A stretch of DNA of 64,000 bases from Onchocerca volvulus (Eukaryota; Nematoda; Chromadorea; Rhabditida; Onchocercidae): positions 4,402,001 to 4,466,000 of the forward strand of contig HG738137.1 in assembly GCA_000499405.2 (NCBI GenBank), read 5' to 3'. Below the pieces are notes generated by a model, which saw only the letters and a list, made by a program, of their open reading frames with translations, did no database searches and was not told where the DNA came from. A program made the translations under genes and the position numbers. Within the stretch, counting starts at the first letter, position 1. The number at the start of each line of letters is the position of its first letter. Of the stretch, positions 52,366 to 64,000 are shown one piece after another.

Positions 52366-55300
52366 TTATTCCGCACCATTTTTCAGCAATCGAATATTGT
52401 GTCTGTCGAGAGCATGATCAATAAGTGTTCCTCCACTTGTACAAACTTCATCACACATTGAACATTGCCATTTCATTTCTTCATTTTCCACTTCACCTTA
52501 AAAAAAATCTGATAGCTTTATCAAAGAAATTATTTCACTAGCCATGATCTGCTTTACCATAACACTTAAATAGATATCTTATGAAAGAAAGACTTCACTT
52601 CACCATTATTATACTCAAAAAACTAAAAAATCGTAGAAAAAAACAAACCATCGACCGGATTTACGTGACAAGCAGATTTACGATGTTCTCTGAATTCTTC
52701 AAAATCACTTGTTACAAAACGACATCCACCACATATCAATGTATCAGGCATGCCTATAGATGCATTATGTAGAACTAAAACGCTGAATGTACCAATTAAA
52801 TTAATGCAATAAGTATTAATAATTTGAATCGTAATATTGCAAGTTCAAGTTAACAAAAGAAAAAGTGCAATAATTTTATGGAAAATTATTTTTCAGCAAT
52901 ATCAAAGCCATAACAAAGTTATTCCATCTGCAGGATGAAACATCACCATATCCAAAAGCTTTTGATAATAAAAATCTGACGTTATTATACTCACCGGTTT
53001 CATACAAATTTCGACTTTCTGTACTATCTGCTGCTGCAGTTTGTCGATTTCGATTGTTCTGTGCTGCTGTCTTCCCATAATCATCAAGACGTTCTTTTTT
53101 TGCATTTGCACTGCTACCGGAAAAGTTTTCAGCGCCACGTTTCACCCTGAAGATAGATAAGTTATTAATCCAGTAAGATAAGAAAATAAAAGAAGCAAAC
53201 TTACCTTCAAAACTCTCCCAGAAAAAAAATTTGCTGTTTTCATTAAAATTCACTGCATAAACAAAGAATTTTTACAACAAAATGAACATGATTTTAAAAG
53301 GAATTCTTTTGTAAATCACCAGCTGAATCCCGAAGCTTCATGTTTTCAGTGAAAGTAAACACAAAAACTTGCGAGCAAAGACTTACTTTAACCGAATCAG
53401 AAAATTTCATAAAAAGTCTTAAAGAGAAAATAATCCAGATTTCAAACTGTCCCTCTCGGTTTACAGTAAAAACATTAAATGAAGCTGAAGACAACACCCT
53501 GCAAAAAGTCAAAAACGAGAAAAGCCTAAAATACATTGTAAGGACAAATGCCGCTCTATTTGGTCGATAAAAAAAATCTTCGGAAAAAATACCCGTTAGA
53601 GGTTGAAACAGTCGATGTAACGTTGTGCGATTTCATTCCAGCAATGGCGAGCTTCACATCTATGAAAAATTATAAAAAAATATGAAAAAAAAAAACCGAA
53701 AAAAATTTTCCGTATGATGTAACCTAAAGTTGGAAAGTGGAAAAAATATGGCCAGTCAAAAATTGAATGGACTATGGAAGCGGCTGAAGTTTTCTCTCAT
53801 AAAAAATTGAGATGAACTGAAAAAAACTCCATGGAAAAAAATCCTATTTAAGGAAAATTTGATTAACAAGTTAACATTTTCAAAATTGCAAGTTTCTATA
53901 ACCAATTGTACCGGCAATAAATGAACCTAAAAACAAGCAAAATGAAGCGAAGGCATGCGCCACGAAGTTTATGATTACAAAAGCAACAAATCTGATTTCA
54001 TTAGCTTACCAAGTATGGAACCATTCCAGCTATATCCATTAAGAGCGCTCACTGCAAGATCAGCTTCCGTTGAGGTACCATATTGTATGAAAGCATATCC
54101 TTTAAAAACAGTAACACCCAAAAGTGTCCCGTAAGCACTAAAGAGTCGGATGATATCATCTCGAGTGATAACATTTGTGTTCATATTACCAACAAACACA
54201 CGAGCCCTAAACATTGATGATTTGAGTATAATTTTCAAATATATTCGGTTACTTCATGCCAAACATATCACGTTACTAGCAAGATTCATTCCCATATGTG
54301 GATTATTGTGAATTAAATGATTTTTTTTAATATTCTCAATCACTTGTAATCAGACGATTCTGCAACCGAATACATGTTAACAGAATTTGCAACAAACAAA
54401 CAAACAAACAAAAAAAAAAAACAGATAAAAAAAACTCGAGATATCATCAAATAAAAAAGATCACATCTGTGCGGAAAACTATTTCATAGCTAAGTGCAAA
54501 TAAGTAAGAATAAACTTCACTGTCAATATAACTTATATTTTTTGAGGTAACCAAAAAATATTCTCATTATGTTAATTTACATAAAAATTACTAATCACTT
54601 TACCAAGCATCATCTATAATCTTCACTTTTCCACTAAACTCTAAGATCATGATTCTTTTCTACAAGTAGAAACAGAAGGATAGCCAAAATTCAAAACTTG
54701 CTTGCATCGTGATAATCTAAGAATTTTAAGGATGAGAGAACTATAAGGAAAACATGCAGGAAATTTTAAGATGTGAACATTGTAAAACAACTGAAATAAA
54801 CTTCACAATGGTTAAAAAATCAATCCCTTCCATCAAAAGCATCGTTTCATAGCTTAATCTTCTTCTCAAATGTCCATTATTTTTCAAGAGATCGGACTAT
54901 CATAATTTCTCTACAGCGAAAATATTAGAAGTTAACATGTTTTTAAAGTTTATGGAATGAATCCAGTGCATTATAAACAACAAAGAATATTAAAATGGTG
55001 ACAAGACAGTTGAAATAATAGATAGAAATGCACTTATTGTCCAATAAAGCCTAAAAAACACAAATTTTTGGACTTTTATGGACGTGTTAACGGCAAGTTT
55101 GAATTGCATCTTAAATTTGAAATTAAACAAGATGAAAAACTATAATTAATTAAAGATGTAAGCATTTAGAGCACTTTGGAACACGAGATGAATTTGGTTT
55201 GCAATCACAGTAAAAGTTATGATAAAATCATTTGTCATTGGAAAGACGAAAAAAGTTGCAGAGAACAGAAGCTTAAACATTCTTATCATGGAAATCATTT

Positions 55301-56434
55301 CCCTACGATATACATCTTAATATCATCTCTAATAAAGAATCTTGCTCAAAAGTCTCAAGCGCTTTGATGTAAAACTACGCGATGAAGAATTTCTGAAAAA
55401 TATACATTGTTTACATTGATATCATCAATGTCTTCAAATTACAGCAATTTATTGCATATTTTTGTAATGAATTTGATAGGACTACCAAAAACTGATGCTA
55501 TAATAAAATAAGCTAGGCAACAATTATAGATATATTTTTTGTATTGGATAAATTTTATTTTCGGAAGTAATCTAGGGGGAATTCTTTTAATGGTAAATAA
55601 TAAGCGAATGAAAGAGAAAATAGATAATTACCTCACAAGATGGGGCTCTTTTGAACTGGTATCGAAACTAACATCTCGTGCCTTTAGAGTAGGACTACCG
55701 CCAAAAACACCTGCCGGAGGTCTGAAAAGAAGGAAGAATATAAAACTAAAGAATCCGAAGCAAAAATAAGCGAAAAAGCTAAATGAAAACAAAAAAAACT
55801 ATGAAAAAAAGATTCAATGATGAAACCAAAATGAGAGTCAACTACAAACACAGCATTCATGGATATCAAAAACCTAATTTTGATTTCTGCTACATTCTTA
55901 TTCTAAAATTCTTTTTTAGCATCATTCCCATATTTTAGCACCACCAAGATAGTTATTTGAATAGTGCAAAACTGCACATATCTGATGAACAAAAGATGAA
56001 AAACATAATTTCAACAACAATCGCAATATTAAGCAGTGTTAGGATATTTTAAATAGACACTCTAAAAATTTATAAATTGGTGGTAATAAATGAATACTTA
56101 CACACCGCTGACCAGTGGATATGCTCCTGACGTGGCTTCTCCAAATCCATAACCTGCAAAAAAAAGACAAACGATTGTTTTGAAGTTTTAAAGAAATTAG
56201 TATTTTTCAATAGTTCATTTCAAGCTATCAAAACAGGAGAAAGACTTATGTTAGACATGCTGACCCAACCAAAAATCTACTGAATCAAACTTTTCTAAAA
56301 AGATTTGCTCCTCTTCTAATAAGCAAAAAACAAAAATAAAAATAAAAAAGTAGAGGCTGGAATGAAATCAATCATTCTCACTCACGTGTAACTGGCGGAA
56401 TAGTACTTCGCAATGATCGGCTCGATGAGAACAT
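52366..56434 (-). CDS. hnRNP C/RALY-like RRM protein with two C-terminal zinc fingers
   Basis: Eight exons (56434-56386, 56153-56102, 55721-55632, 54206-54010, 53659-53593, 53146-52995, 52753-52649, 52496-52366) join in phase to 280 residues. A Ser/Gly/Pro-rich N-terminus leads into one RRM (about 65-134) with RNP2 RVFVGNMN (66-73) and RNP1 KGYAFIQY (99-106). The RRM is closest to hnRNP C and RALY (NTxVI after RNP2, VxKGYAF, LDVKLA at the end). A basic Gln/Asn/Ala-rich linker with GVKRGAE follows. Finger 1 has C210, C213, H226 and then C231/H232; finger 2 is a regular C2H2 (C249, C252, H265, H270). RNA binding and nuclear location are inferred from the RRM and basic linker. I do not know a vertebrate hnRNP C with such fingers, so this may be a nematode architecture. 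The whole gene sits in the spacer of the inverted duplication and is convergent with CDC27. Confidence 0.88.
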
Positions 56435-58177
56435 AATCGAGAAACAGAGAGAGGGATTAAGAACAGTCAAACAGAGGGATCGGAAAGCTGCTCTGATCGT
56501 AACGAAAAATGAAAGTCAAACTGACAGCGAGGAAATATAAACTTCTGATCGAATAACAAGCAACCAACCCGCTTTATAGGCCAATCTGTAAAAGTCGACC
56601 AACTGATGAACATCGTATATGGATGGCACCGCTGTGGCGCACATCATTACAGCTAATAACCAATTGACCAACTTGGCGTGTCAGTCAACTCACAACAGCA
56701 AAATAAGCAGTTTTTCTGATCAACTCCCGGGATGGGTACTTACCTACTTTACTGTTTGCTTACCTGCACTTTGCTCTCCCATACACTCTCAAGAATCGCT
56801 ATTTACTGCGGATAAAGAACTAAAAGATATAATCTTATAGGGTTATCAGGAAAAGTTCACCCATGATATCCATTTTCTCTTTTTCATTCTTCTCCTCTGG
56901 AACACTGCCATACTCACTTTTTGTTTCATTATTTTGATGATGATCTCACATCTCTCAAGTAATGCACAAATTGATGGTGACATAAAGACGATATTACTAA
57001 TAAAGTGCAAGCAAGCATGTCGAATATGTGGGGACATACAAGTAACGCCCACACACGTCCAAGTAAGTTTTGTCAGGAACTAAAAATTATAACTACTAAT
57101 TGCAATTTGAAACGAAGCTCAACAAGACCGATATCTCAATACCATCGTTTCAAATGATACATCGATGAAGCCAGTAAGCATAGAATTTCAGAAGCACACG
57201 TCCAGAAATCTTCACGTGAACAGTGACCCTTACCCATACCTCCCCTTTCCATCTGAATCCCGGACGCACAGCACAAAAACCATCGACAGCGACGCAACGC
57301 CTTATGGAGAAGCGTCTACGTCAATGGTGGCGGAATGAAAACATCTGTCTACCGCATGATAATATGCAGGTAATTGTTTCATGCGAACATTAGGTACAGT
57401 AATTTTTGCATTTTCTAGGGAAATGCAAAATTTATCTCTTGTAAACTTTCTTGGTAGATATGAAATTAAAAAGAAACACGAATAGTCGAAATAATCGAAT
57501 ATTCGCAATATACTGTACCCGCAGGATACAGGAACAATAAATACAGTATGCCATCATCAAAATCTAGTTCTTGTTAAAGAAGTCAAGATGCATTTTTTGA
57601 TAGGACTAGAGCGTTAATAGTAGGCTGAAATAATTCAAACACATCGAAGTTCAAAATAAATCCAGAAGAAGTTTCACAGCAATGAAATACCGAGTAATTT
57701 CGCCATAAACGGGACTTCAGAAATTCCATATGACATTATTCGGTATGCTGACGTATCACATACGTAGAGTATGTTGCGGCTATCAAAAAGAATCTCATTT
57801 GCTCTTGTTTGTGACCATTTGGAGTTCTGTTTAAAAAATCATGAATTTTGATAGACGGTTTTTCTCGAAAAGTGTTCAATTGGTACTTCCGCAGGTTTCT
57901 GCAAACTCTTTATTAAATACAAGAAAAAAAGTAGTATAACAAAACTAGACATTATGGACTACTCAACGATCTAACTGAATATAATCCATTCCATCAGCAT
58001 GTCCTCTCATCTTTCTTCACCTATAATATTTCTTCTTAGATTGTCATCTGGAATATGTTGGAAAGATCCACTGAAATGCCATTCGCGATTTCGGTAATAC
58101 CATCAGAAAAATCTTTGCCGATCGTATTACGGAAATCACATGATGGCGCTTACAAGTACTGGATGGTTAATTTAATA
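56435..58177. other. Upstream region of the RRM/zinc-finger gene
   Basis: This is the probable promoter and 5' untranslated region of the minus-strand RRM gene and the rest of the inverted-duplication spacer. Open frames at 56619-56840 (plus), 56846-57052 (minus) and 57302-57508 (minus) show no known domain and no consistent splice context, so none is called. Confidence 0.55.
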
Positions 58178-60704
58178 TTCTAAGATATTTTAAAACGAAA
58201 ATAACTCCAATTTGTTACTATTTAGAATTATTTTCCTCTTTTCTCGTTTTAAAAATCTGTGAGAGACTGAGCAAATTTCCCCGAAAAAAAGTTCATCCTT
58301 TGCTCGAATTATTCTTTGATTTGTTCCATGTGTTTCGTTCGTTTATAATTCACTTTTTCATATTTTTTTTTGTTCGTACAATTCGTTTTGTACTGACTGT
58401 TGAATAATCTATAATTTAGTATTTGTTTTTAAATTTCAATTGATAAAATGTCCCAGTTTTACTGTTCATTGTTTGTCTTCTTTATTGACTTATCAGATCA
58501 GAGAAAAAATTTTAGGTGAGCATTTTTCTCAGATGATCCTGACCTTACAAATGTATGTCCTGAATTTCAAACTGCAGAGTTTGCATTTGAATTGCAAGTT
58601 CCCTTGCAAAAGACAATTTCGAGTGCTGGAAAACCAATCATGTGCTTGACTGATTCATCGACCTAATGAATCTCAAGATTATGCATCTAATAACTGTCAA
58701 TTAGATGATTAGCTTATTCCATCAAGATCCCAACCATCCTCGATTCGTTTTTATGCATTTCATTAACAATATCCATTACTGTCAAATCAGGATAGTTTTA
58801 GCACGGATTGACGAAAAAAGTTAGAAAACTGGTAAGGCATAAGTTCAAAGAAAGGTTCAGTTTATTTAAGTTGATAAAATAAAAAATTTATGAATAAAAG
58901 CAGGTATGGCAATGTAAAAAATCATGAACAACGCTGGTGTCAGGATATCACAAGTGCTATAAGCAGGAAGAGTAAAACAAGCAGAATGAAAGGATGGAAA
59001 CGAATCACTCATTGAATTTATTGAAATGGAGTGGAAAGAATGTTGTCGAAATGGTTGTTGAAAAGTTTTTAAGCGGATGAAGAGTTCTGGAACTAATCAT
59101 GAACTGAATACCTCGTAGTTGCAATTTTTTAAAAAATGGAGCCTGTGTCGAAAGGAAATGGGATCGTTTTCAAGCGTCAGATGAAAATTTAATCCAAAAT
59201 CGTGATACCAGAATAAAAAAAAGCTGGCATGAAATAAAAAGTTTCAGATGTGCAAACGGATGTTTCATATTCCATCAAAAGATAATCGCGATTCGGGGGG
59301 CTACTCAAAAGCAGTGAATTTTTAACCACAGGGATCAAGTTGTGATACAGTACCTGAAAATATCAGGCAAAAAGTAAACAAAGAGTAATTAAAGTATAAG
59401 AACAGATGAATGGACTGATAAAATAATACAGGACAGTTAATGATAATTACAATTCAAAAATTTATAAGATTCTAAGGAGATGAAATCATCAAACAAAATT
59501 TATGCGTAAATGCACAAACTTCATTTAGATCGAAGCTTCGTATATTTTCGAGCTATTCAAAGATAAAATTGATTTGAATAACTGAAATCAATTCTTGGAA
59601 GTTATAAAACAACAACTGGATGATTTAATAGCCAAGTAAAGCGGGATTAAAATGAATAACAGAAAACTATGAGCTTAAATCGGATGGCAAATCAAGAACA
59701 ACACAGACTAGGTTTTTAAATATTATTGACAAACAACCCTATCATTCATGAATTTTGTATAGCTCATGAAATATTCCAAAGTTAACAAAAAATTTGAAAA
59801 ATCTAAAAATCTTCAGATTTAAAACTAATCTTTATTCACATGGAGGAGAGGAAGGTTCATCATCATAGGGAGCTTCGGTAAAGTTATTGCGACTTTGCTC
59901 TCCACGGGGATCCATTTCTGCAGCCAAACTAAAGTTTAACAACGCTAGATGTGTGCCACCAAGCTTCTTGTGTACGCGACCCAGAAGGAAAAATACCTGA
60001 AAATCCCTCCTCCTGATTAAGATTGATACGACTTAATTTAAGAACTTTTCGCACAAGAATTTTAATAATAGTAGTGGTAACCGCTGCCTATGTGTGTATT
60101 CGAGTCTCTGGCCTTTATGCCTAAATCAGAGTAGGAATCTCCAAGGGAATATCTTATTTCCTTTACATTTAATTTAGAAATTTGTCGATATCGTTCTAAT
60201 CACAAATCAGTAACCGTATACTGTCTTCGAATACTTGCAACTCATTTCCAATGACTCAATATTATCGGAATTAAGAGGAACAAAACTAAATTTTATATGA
60301 GATTTGTAAATTCCAATCATACTGCCAATAGCAGCCAAGCAATAATGTGCTCATGTGCTTGTAGACTAAGATCTGCTTTGTTTCAAGAATGGAAGAAGAA
60401 TTAAAAGCCGAAAAATAAAATGAAGGATCATGAATAATTTCATTCAAATCTAAAAAAAGAAATGAAAACCTGTGCTTCATCGTGAGCAATAAGTTTTAGA
60501 TCATTTAATTCTTCGAGACATTGAGCATACTCATGCATTTCATACAGCAAACGAGCACGATAAAATCTGCAAGCAGCGTTGTCTGGTGATATCTTCAACG
60601 CATTCTGCAATAGTTCCATTGCCTGCAACACACTTTAAATCAATATATATAACTAATTATTCACTAAACTTATATTATTCTTACAGTATATTTACCATTA
60701 CCAT
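58178..60704 (-). repeat. Right arm of the 2.5-kb inverted duplication
   Basis: Reverse complement of 49600-52126, with the same length and no difference in any stretch compared. Sequence outside 60704 (GTTTCAGATATAA onwards on the plus strand) does not continue CDC27 intron 12. This is therefore the partial copy and the left arm, joined to the complete gene, is the source. Confidence 0.95.
59832..60622 (-). pseudogene. Orphan copy of CDC27 exons 13 and 14
   Basis: Exon 13 copy at 60622-60470 and exon 14 copy at 59996-59832, with the 3' splice site before exon 13, the whole intervening intron and the stop codon kept. Together they encode the last 105 residues of CDC27: the final TPR-rich segment and the acidic tail ending SPPCE. 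The upstream twelve exons are absent and no promoter is evident, so a functional APC3 cannot be made from it. The reading frame is unbroken, which fits a very recent origin. It could still yield a chimeric or antisense transcript if an upstream exon to the right of 60704 splices in. Confidence 0.9.
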
Positions 60705-63320
60705 GTTTCAGATATAAAACTACGATGTTGACTGTATACTATATGGTGTACTGTAGTTGTATATACCATACTATTTACTGTATTGATTTTAGCTCTCCTT
60801 CATTTCCAAATCATTCGAAAAACCTGACGACAGGAAATATCGTATTACTGGATATCAACTGCAAAGAATGATGAAATCAAAACAAGCAAGATGCTCGAAA
60901 GAATGAGAATTGCGGAATGCACTGTTTGTTGGAAAGTTCCGAAACTAGGAGTCACGAAATTCATTATATGTTATAAAATTCCGACAAAAAAAAGATTGTA
61001 CAACAGAAACATTCTTCCAAATGCGACTTTGTGACAATTCATAAGTATTCGTTTCAAAAGAACAAGGTAGCAAGAGCACTTCTTTTCAATCCCTCTTCAA
61101 CCCAAGTGCTTTACCATAATTACCCCATTAATCATTTTAAATTCGGAAGAGATTGATCGACAAGTATTCCCATCTTCGAATATCACGCTATATTCCTCCG
61201 AGGAAGGTAAATTTCCTGTATGTTTCTGTCTCTAAGGATTTTCTTTTCTGTTTCCTTTAGATCTTTCACAACTACTTCTTTCGGCAGTATCTTCTCAGAA
61301 ATCTGAGATGTCACTAGAGATGACTTCATACCTGTCTAGACAATGCTTTGCTTTCGATTCTCCTCCTTTCGAATGATCAGATTCATACATATTCTTCGGA
61401 CTGTTCGCATGTTGCTGAATTACAGATCAAAACTTTTCCGAATTATCCGTGAGGACAGTTGATTCTCGATTAATTTCTCGAAACAAATTAGTATTGATGG
61501 ATATTCTTCTTTGCCCGTAAATAAATCTGGAATTACTTCAGCAAATCCTACCCCCCTCCCCACCTCTTCATTGAGGTCATTTAGTGTCTCATATTCTGTT
61601 CCATATTACTTTATACATTGTTAGATTCCATTAATTCCTTTTTATCTTTCATTTCTGCCTAATATGCATAAGAGAGTGATTGGAACGAAGAAGTGGAAAG
61701 GAATCAAAGAAGAATCAGTCTCTTACTGTAATGAAATGACGCAGTTTACGAGTTGCTGACAGAGGATGAACACGTACTTAATGACGTAAAAACGTGTATG
61801 ATGAGCTTTGGGAAGATGTAGAATTAGAATTACATATTGTCTTTAACACACAATGGCCAGAAGTTCTGCAAGATTGCTTTAAATGCGGTGCTATCGCAGA
61901 TAAATATGCATTCGTTATGTGTCTTTTCAAGTGTTTTAAACCACTTTAATGCATTGGCGTGAATTCTTGACATATATTTCTTCATTTCTCTTTCTTCAAA
62001 TGAGTTGATTTATAAATTTTGAATTTGAAACGAGTTTAGTAATATCTCAACATATATATATATCTGTTAGTTGAAGAAGCCAACGGAGCTAGTAAGATTT
62101 TTTTATTTGAATGAATGAATCATCTGTCCTCCATTTGAGTCTCATCAGATGGCTTTCATTTAGATTGACAATTTCACTAAGATTAATGGTCAGTTTGGGA
62201 TAGCAATCGGAAGAATGTTCGAAATCCGTCCAACATATCGTTCAAGCACTGCTGGAGGTCGATCACATCCATCCGTCCTTATTCTCCTTCATTTCACTCA
62301 TCCACTCTTCAGGGTCAAGTGCATCTGTCACCCTTCTTGTCACCTCCGTCCCCTCATTCTCGTCACCACGCCCCGTAACACAACACATACACACACACAT
62401 GGCATTTTATGAGATAACGTTGTTGTCTGTTATTGAGCTCATTTGTATGTATTGTTGAAATGAACTGTCGTTAATGTGCGTGGTGGGTGTCACGTCATAT
62501 TTCCACGTTATTACGTTTGGGCCATCCGTGAAAGCACTATGTTATCTAGAAGCCATAGAATGGTCAAACGCGATTGTGAGATATCCACGTGTTATATTTT
62601 ATTATATATATTACACGTATAATCCACGTATTGCGAGATATTCACACACATGGCACGTGTATATTCGAAGACAGTGATAGCAGTGATTTTTTTTTTAATT
62701 TGAATTTTAGAAAGCACTATTTTCAGTACCTTCTTCGCTTCCGTTTTTCATCCTCAGATAAGCTTTTTCTCAGAGATTTGCTTAATTTATTTTGAAAATA
62801 AGCTAAAAGAGTTAAATTGATCTTAATTGAAGAAGTTTGGATTGCGAGATCTTGAAGGCATCACTCACGACGAATCCATTCATCTTTGCAGGCAGATAGC
62901 GTTGAAAAGATACAGGTCAAGGTGATAACTGGCATTTTAAACCCAATTTTGCTCATATTCTTTCTTCGAAATTTAATTGATTAATTAATTAACAATTATG
63001 TAAAGCAATTTTTTTTTTCGGCCAAAATACATTTTTTTGTCAATATTCTGTTATTCATTAAGCATCATTTGTGTAAAATTCAACATTTACTGACAGCAAA
63101 CAGAAGGAATATTGCCTGTCTTAATCCAATTCTGATTTCTTCGAGAACATAATTTCTTAAATATACGGAATTCCAGGTCAGAAATTCAACTGAACTCATG
63201 CAAAGTCTGGACTGGTCTAATTGTGCTTTAGTCCAGCTAATCGTTACAGTAGTAACTTGTTAATTCTCGATATATCGTCAAAATTCTAGCTCAAAACTAT
63301 CTGAAAAGAAAAAAAAAAAA

Positions 63321-63386
63321 AACTCAGATTAATTAACATCAAGCGTGTTCTGAATAAAACATGCTTGATCTTGATTAATCCGAGTT
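63321..63386. ncRNA. Pre-miRNA-like hairpin (candidate)
   Basis: Bases 63321-63349 and 63358-63386 pair over 29 positions around an 8-base loop. Only four positions are not Watson-Crick, and two of those are G-U as plus-strand RNA. Size, lack of bulges and loop length suit a microRNA precursor or a short palindromic element. It follows a run of A residues. Expression is unknown and I do not recognise a known miRNA seed. Confidence 0.4.
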
Positions 63387-63843
63387 TTGAGTTTATTAAG
63401 CTACCATAAAGGAATTTTTTGGATTAAATGAAGTAACTCTTAGAGTTCCGCCATAATCATTTTAATTAGCGCTTTTGAACATTCTCACGAAATTTTTCAA
63501 AAATGTGAAGATCGATAGAATAGAAATTTTAGAGTTTTCGAAAAAAAGGAAATTTAGCTTCAAGCTCATCTGAATGTTTTTTTTTTTTTTTAAATTTCAA
63601 ACTGTTTCTTTCATTGCAATTATTCCTTCATGTTTCATTGAGTTGTATGACCTATTCAGAAGTGTTTCAAAATGGACAGGATATATAGTTCGATAGGTCG
63701 ACTTCAGCTTCCTCACAAACTCTATAGATATTTGCATAAAATTGGAATAAGAAATGAGACAAACGTTCAAAATAAAACATACTTTCAATTTCGAACAGCA
63801 CTGTCGCATCGATATGATTTCTTTTCTGTCTTTGCAAATGCAA

Positions 63844-63990
63844 ATGATGGATACCCTGAACAAGGCCAAATTCCCCTTACGAATGCGAAGTGTCAAGGAT
63901 TTACGAGGGTGTTCACTTATTTATTGCAAGAATATTACGTCAGTTGGACTAACAGGACTATGTATTTTTGGATACAGAAAGCTTTACTAA
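63844..63990 (+). CDS. Possible leucine-rich-repeat fragment
   Basis: The end of a plus-strand open frame reads DLRGCSLIYCKNITSVGLTGL, which resembles a cysteine-containing leucine-rich repeat (pattern C.NIT..GL..L, as in F-box/LRR proteins). Only about one repeat is present before the frame stops, no supporting exon is seen, and the window ends just beyond. It could be an exon of a gene running off the edge, or chance. Confidence 0.2.
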   Translation: MMDTLNKAKFPLRMRSVKDLRGCSLIYCKNITSVGLTGLCIFGYRKLY

Positions 63991-64000
63991 TTTTACAATT

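Larger units (their letters stand above)
60705..64000. other. Right flank without a confident gene
   Basis: No exon series could be supported. A GC-richer patch at about 62210-62680 includes an AC microsatellite (about 62384-62399) and several short repeats of CACGT, but its open frames have no recognisable domain. The notable contents are the hairpin at 63321-63386 and a weak leucine-rich-repeat-like open frame at the right edge. Confidence 0.55.

Overview
This is a eukaryotic genomic window, AT-rich, from an animal with many short to medium introns. Seven protein-coding genes can be assembled exon by exon from splice sites and protein similarity. Intron 3' ends of the TTTCAG type, intron content and the forms of the proteins point to a nematode. 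The AT content, long gene-poor stretches and large introns would suit a filarial or other clade III worm, but the species is inferred, not shown.

Layout. Bases 1-3242 hold nothing recognised. TENT5 (FAM46), a non-canonical poly(A) polymerase, lies on the minus strand at 3243-6598. A gene-poor stretch of about 23 kb follows (6643-29303), with simple repeats, a folded inverted repeat, a run of short hairpins and a possible reverse-transcriptase relic next to an 88-base tandem duplication. A dense cluster then starts: WDR75/UTP17 (minus, 29304-33837), divergent from CPTP, a ceramide-1-phosphate transfer protein (plus, 34401-36412); TAMM41, mitochondrial CDP-DAG synthase (minus, 37316-38935), convergent with CPTP; and ornithine decarboxylase antizyme (minus, 40171 to about 41209), which carries a TCC-TGA +1 frameshift site. 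A 33/22-base minisatellite lies upstream of antizyme. CDC27/APC3, a TPR subunit of the anaphase-promoting complex, fills 43688-50472 (plus). It is convergent with a minus-strand gene for an hnRNP C/RALY-like RRM protein with two C-terminal zinc fingers (52366-56434).

The main structural event is a 2,527-base inverted duplication: 49600-52126 and 58178-60704 are reverse complements, with a 6.05-kb spacer holding the whole RRM/zinc-finger gene. The arms carry the last two exons and the 3' flank of CDC27, so the right arm holds an orphan antisense copy of the CDC27 C-terminus. All compared stretches were identical, so the duplication is either very young, kept alike by gene conversion, or an assembly artefact. 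The last 3.3 kb has no confident gene but contains a pre-miRNA-like hairpin.

The genes are mostly housekeeping: ribosome biogenesis (WDR75), lipid transport and cardiolipin synthesis (CPTP, TAMM41), polyamine control (antizyme), cell cycle (CDC27) and RNA metabolism (TENT5, RRM protein). Apart from the divergent WDR75/CPTP pair, no operon-like spacing is evident. No entirely new biological system was identified. The strongest leads are the inverted duplication, the antizyme recoding site with a competing unshifted start, and three structured non-coding segments.
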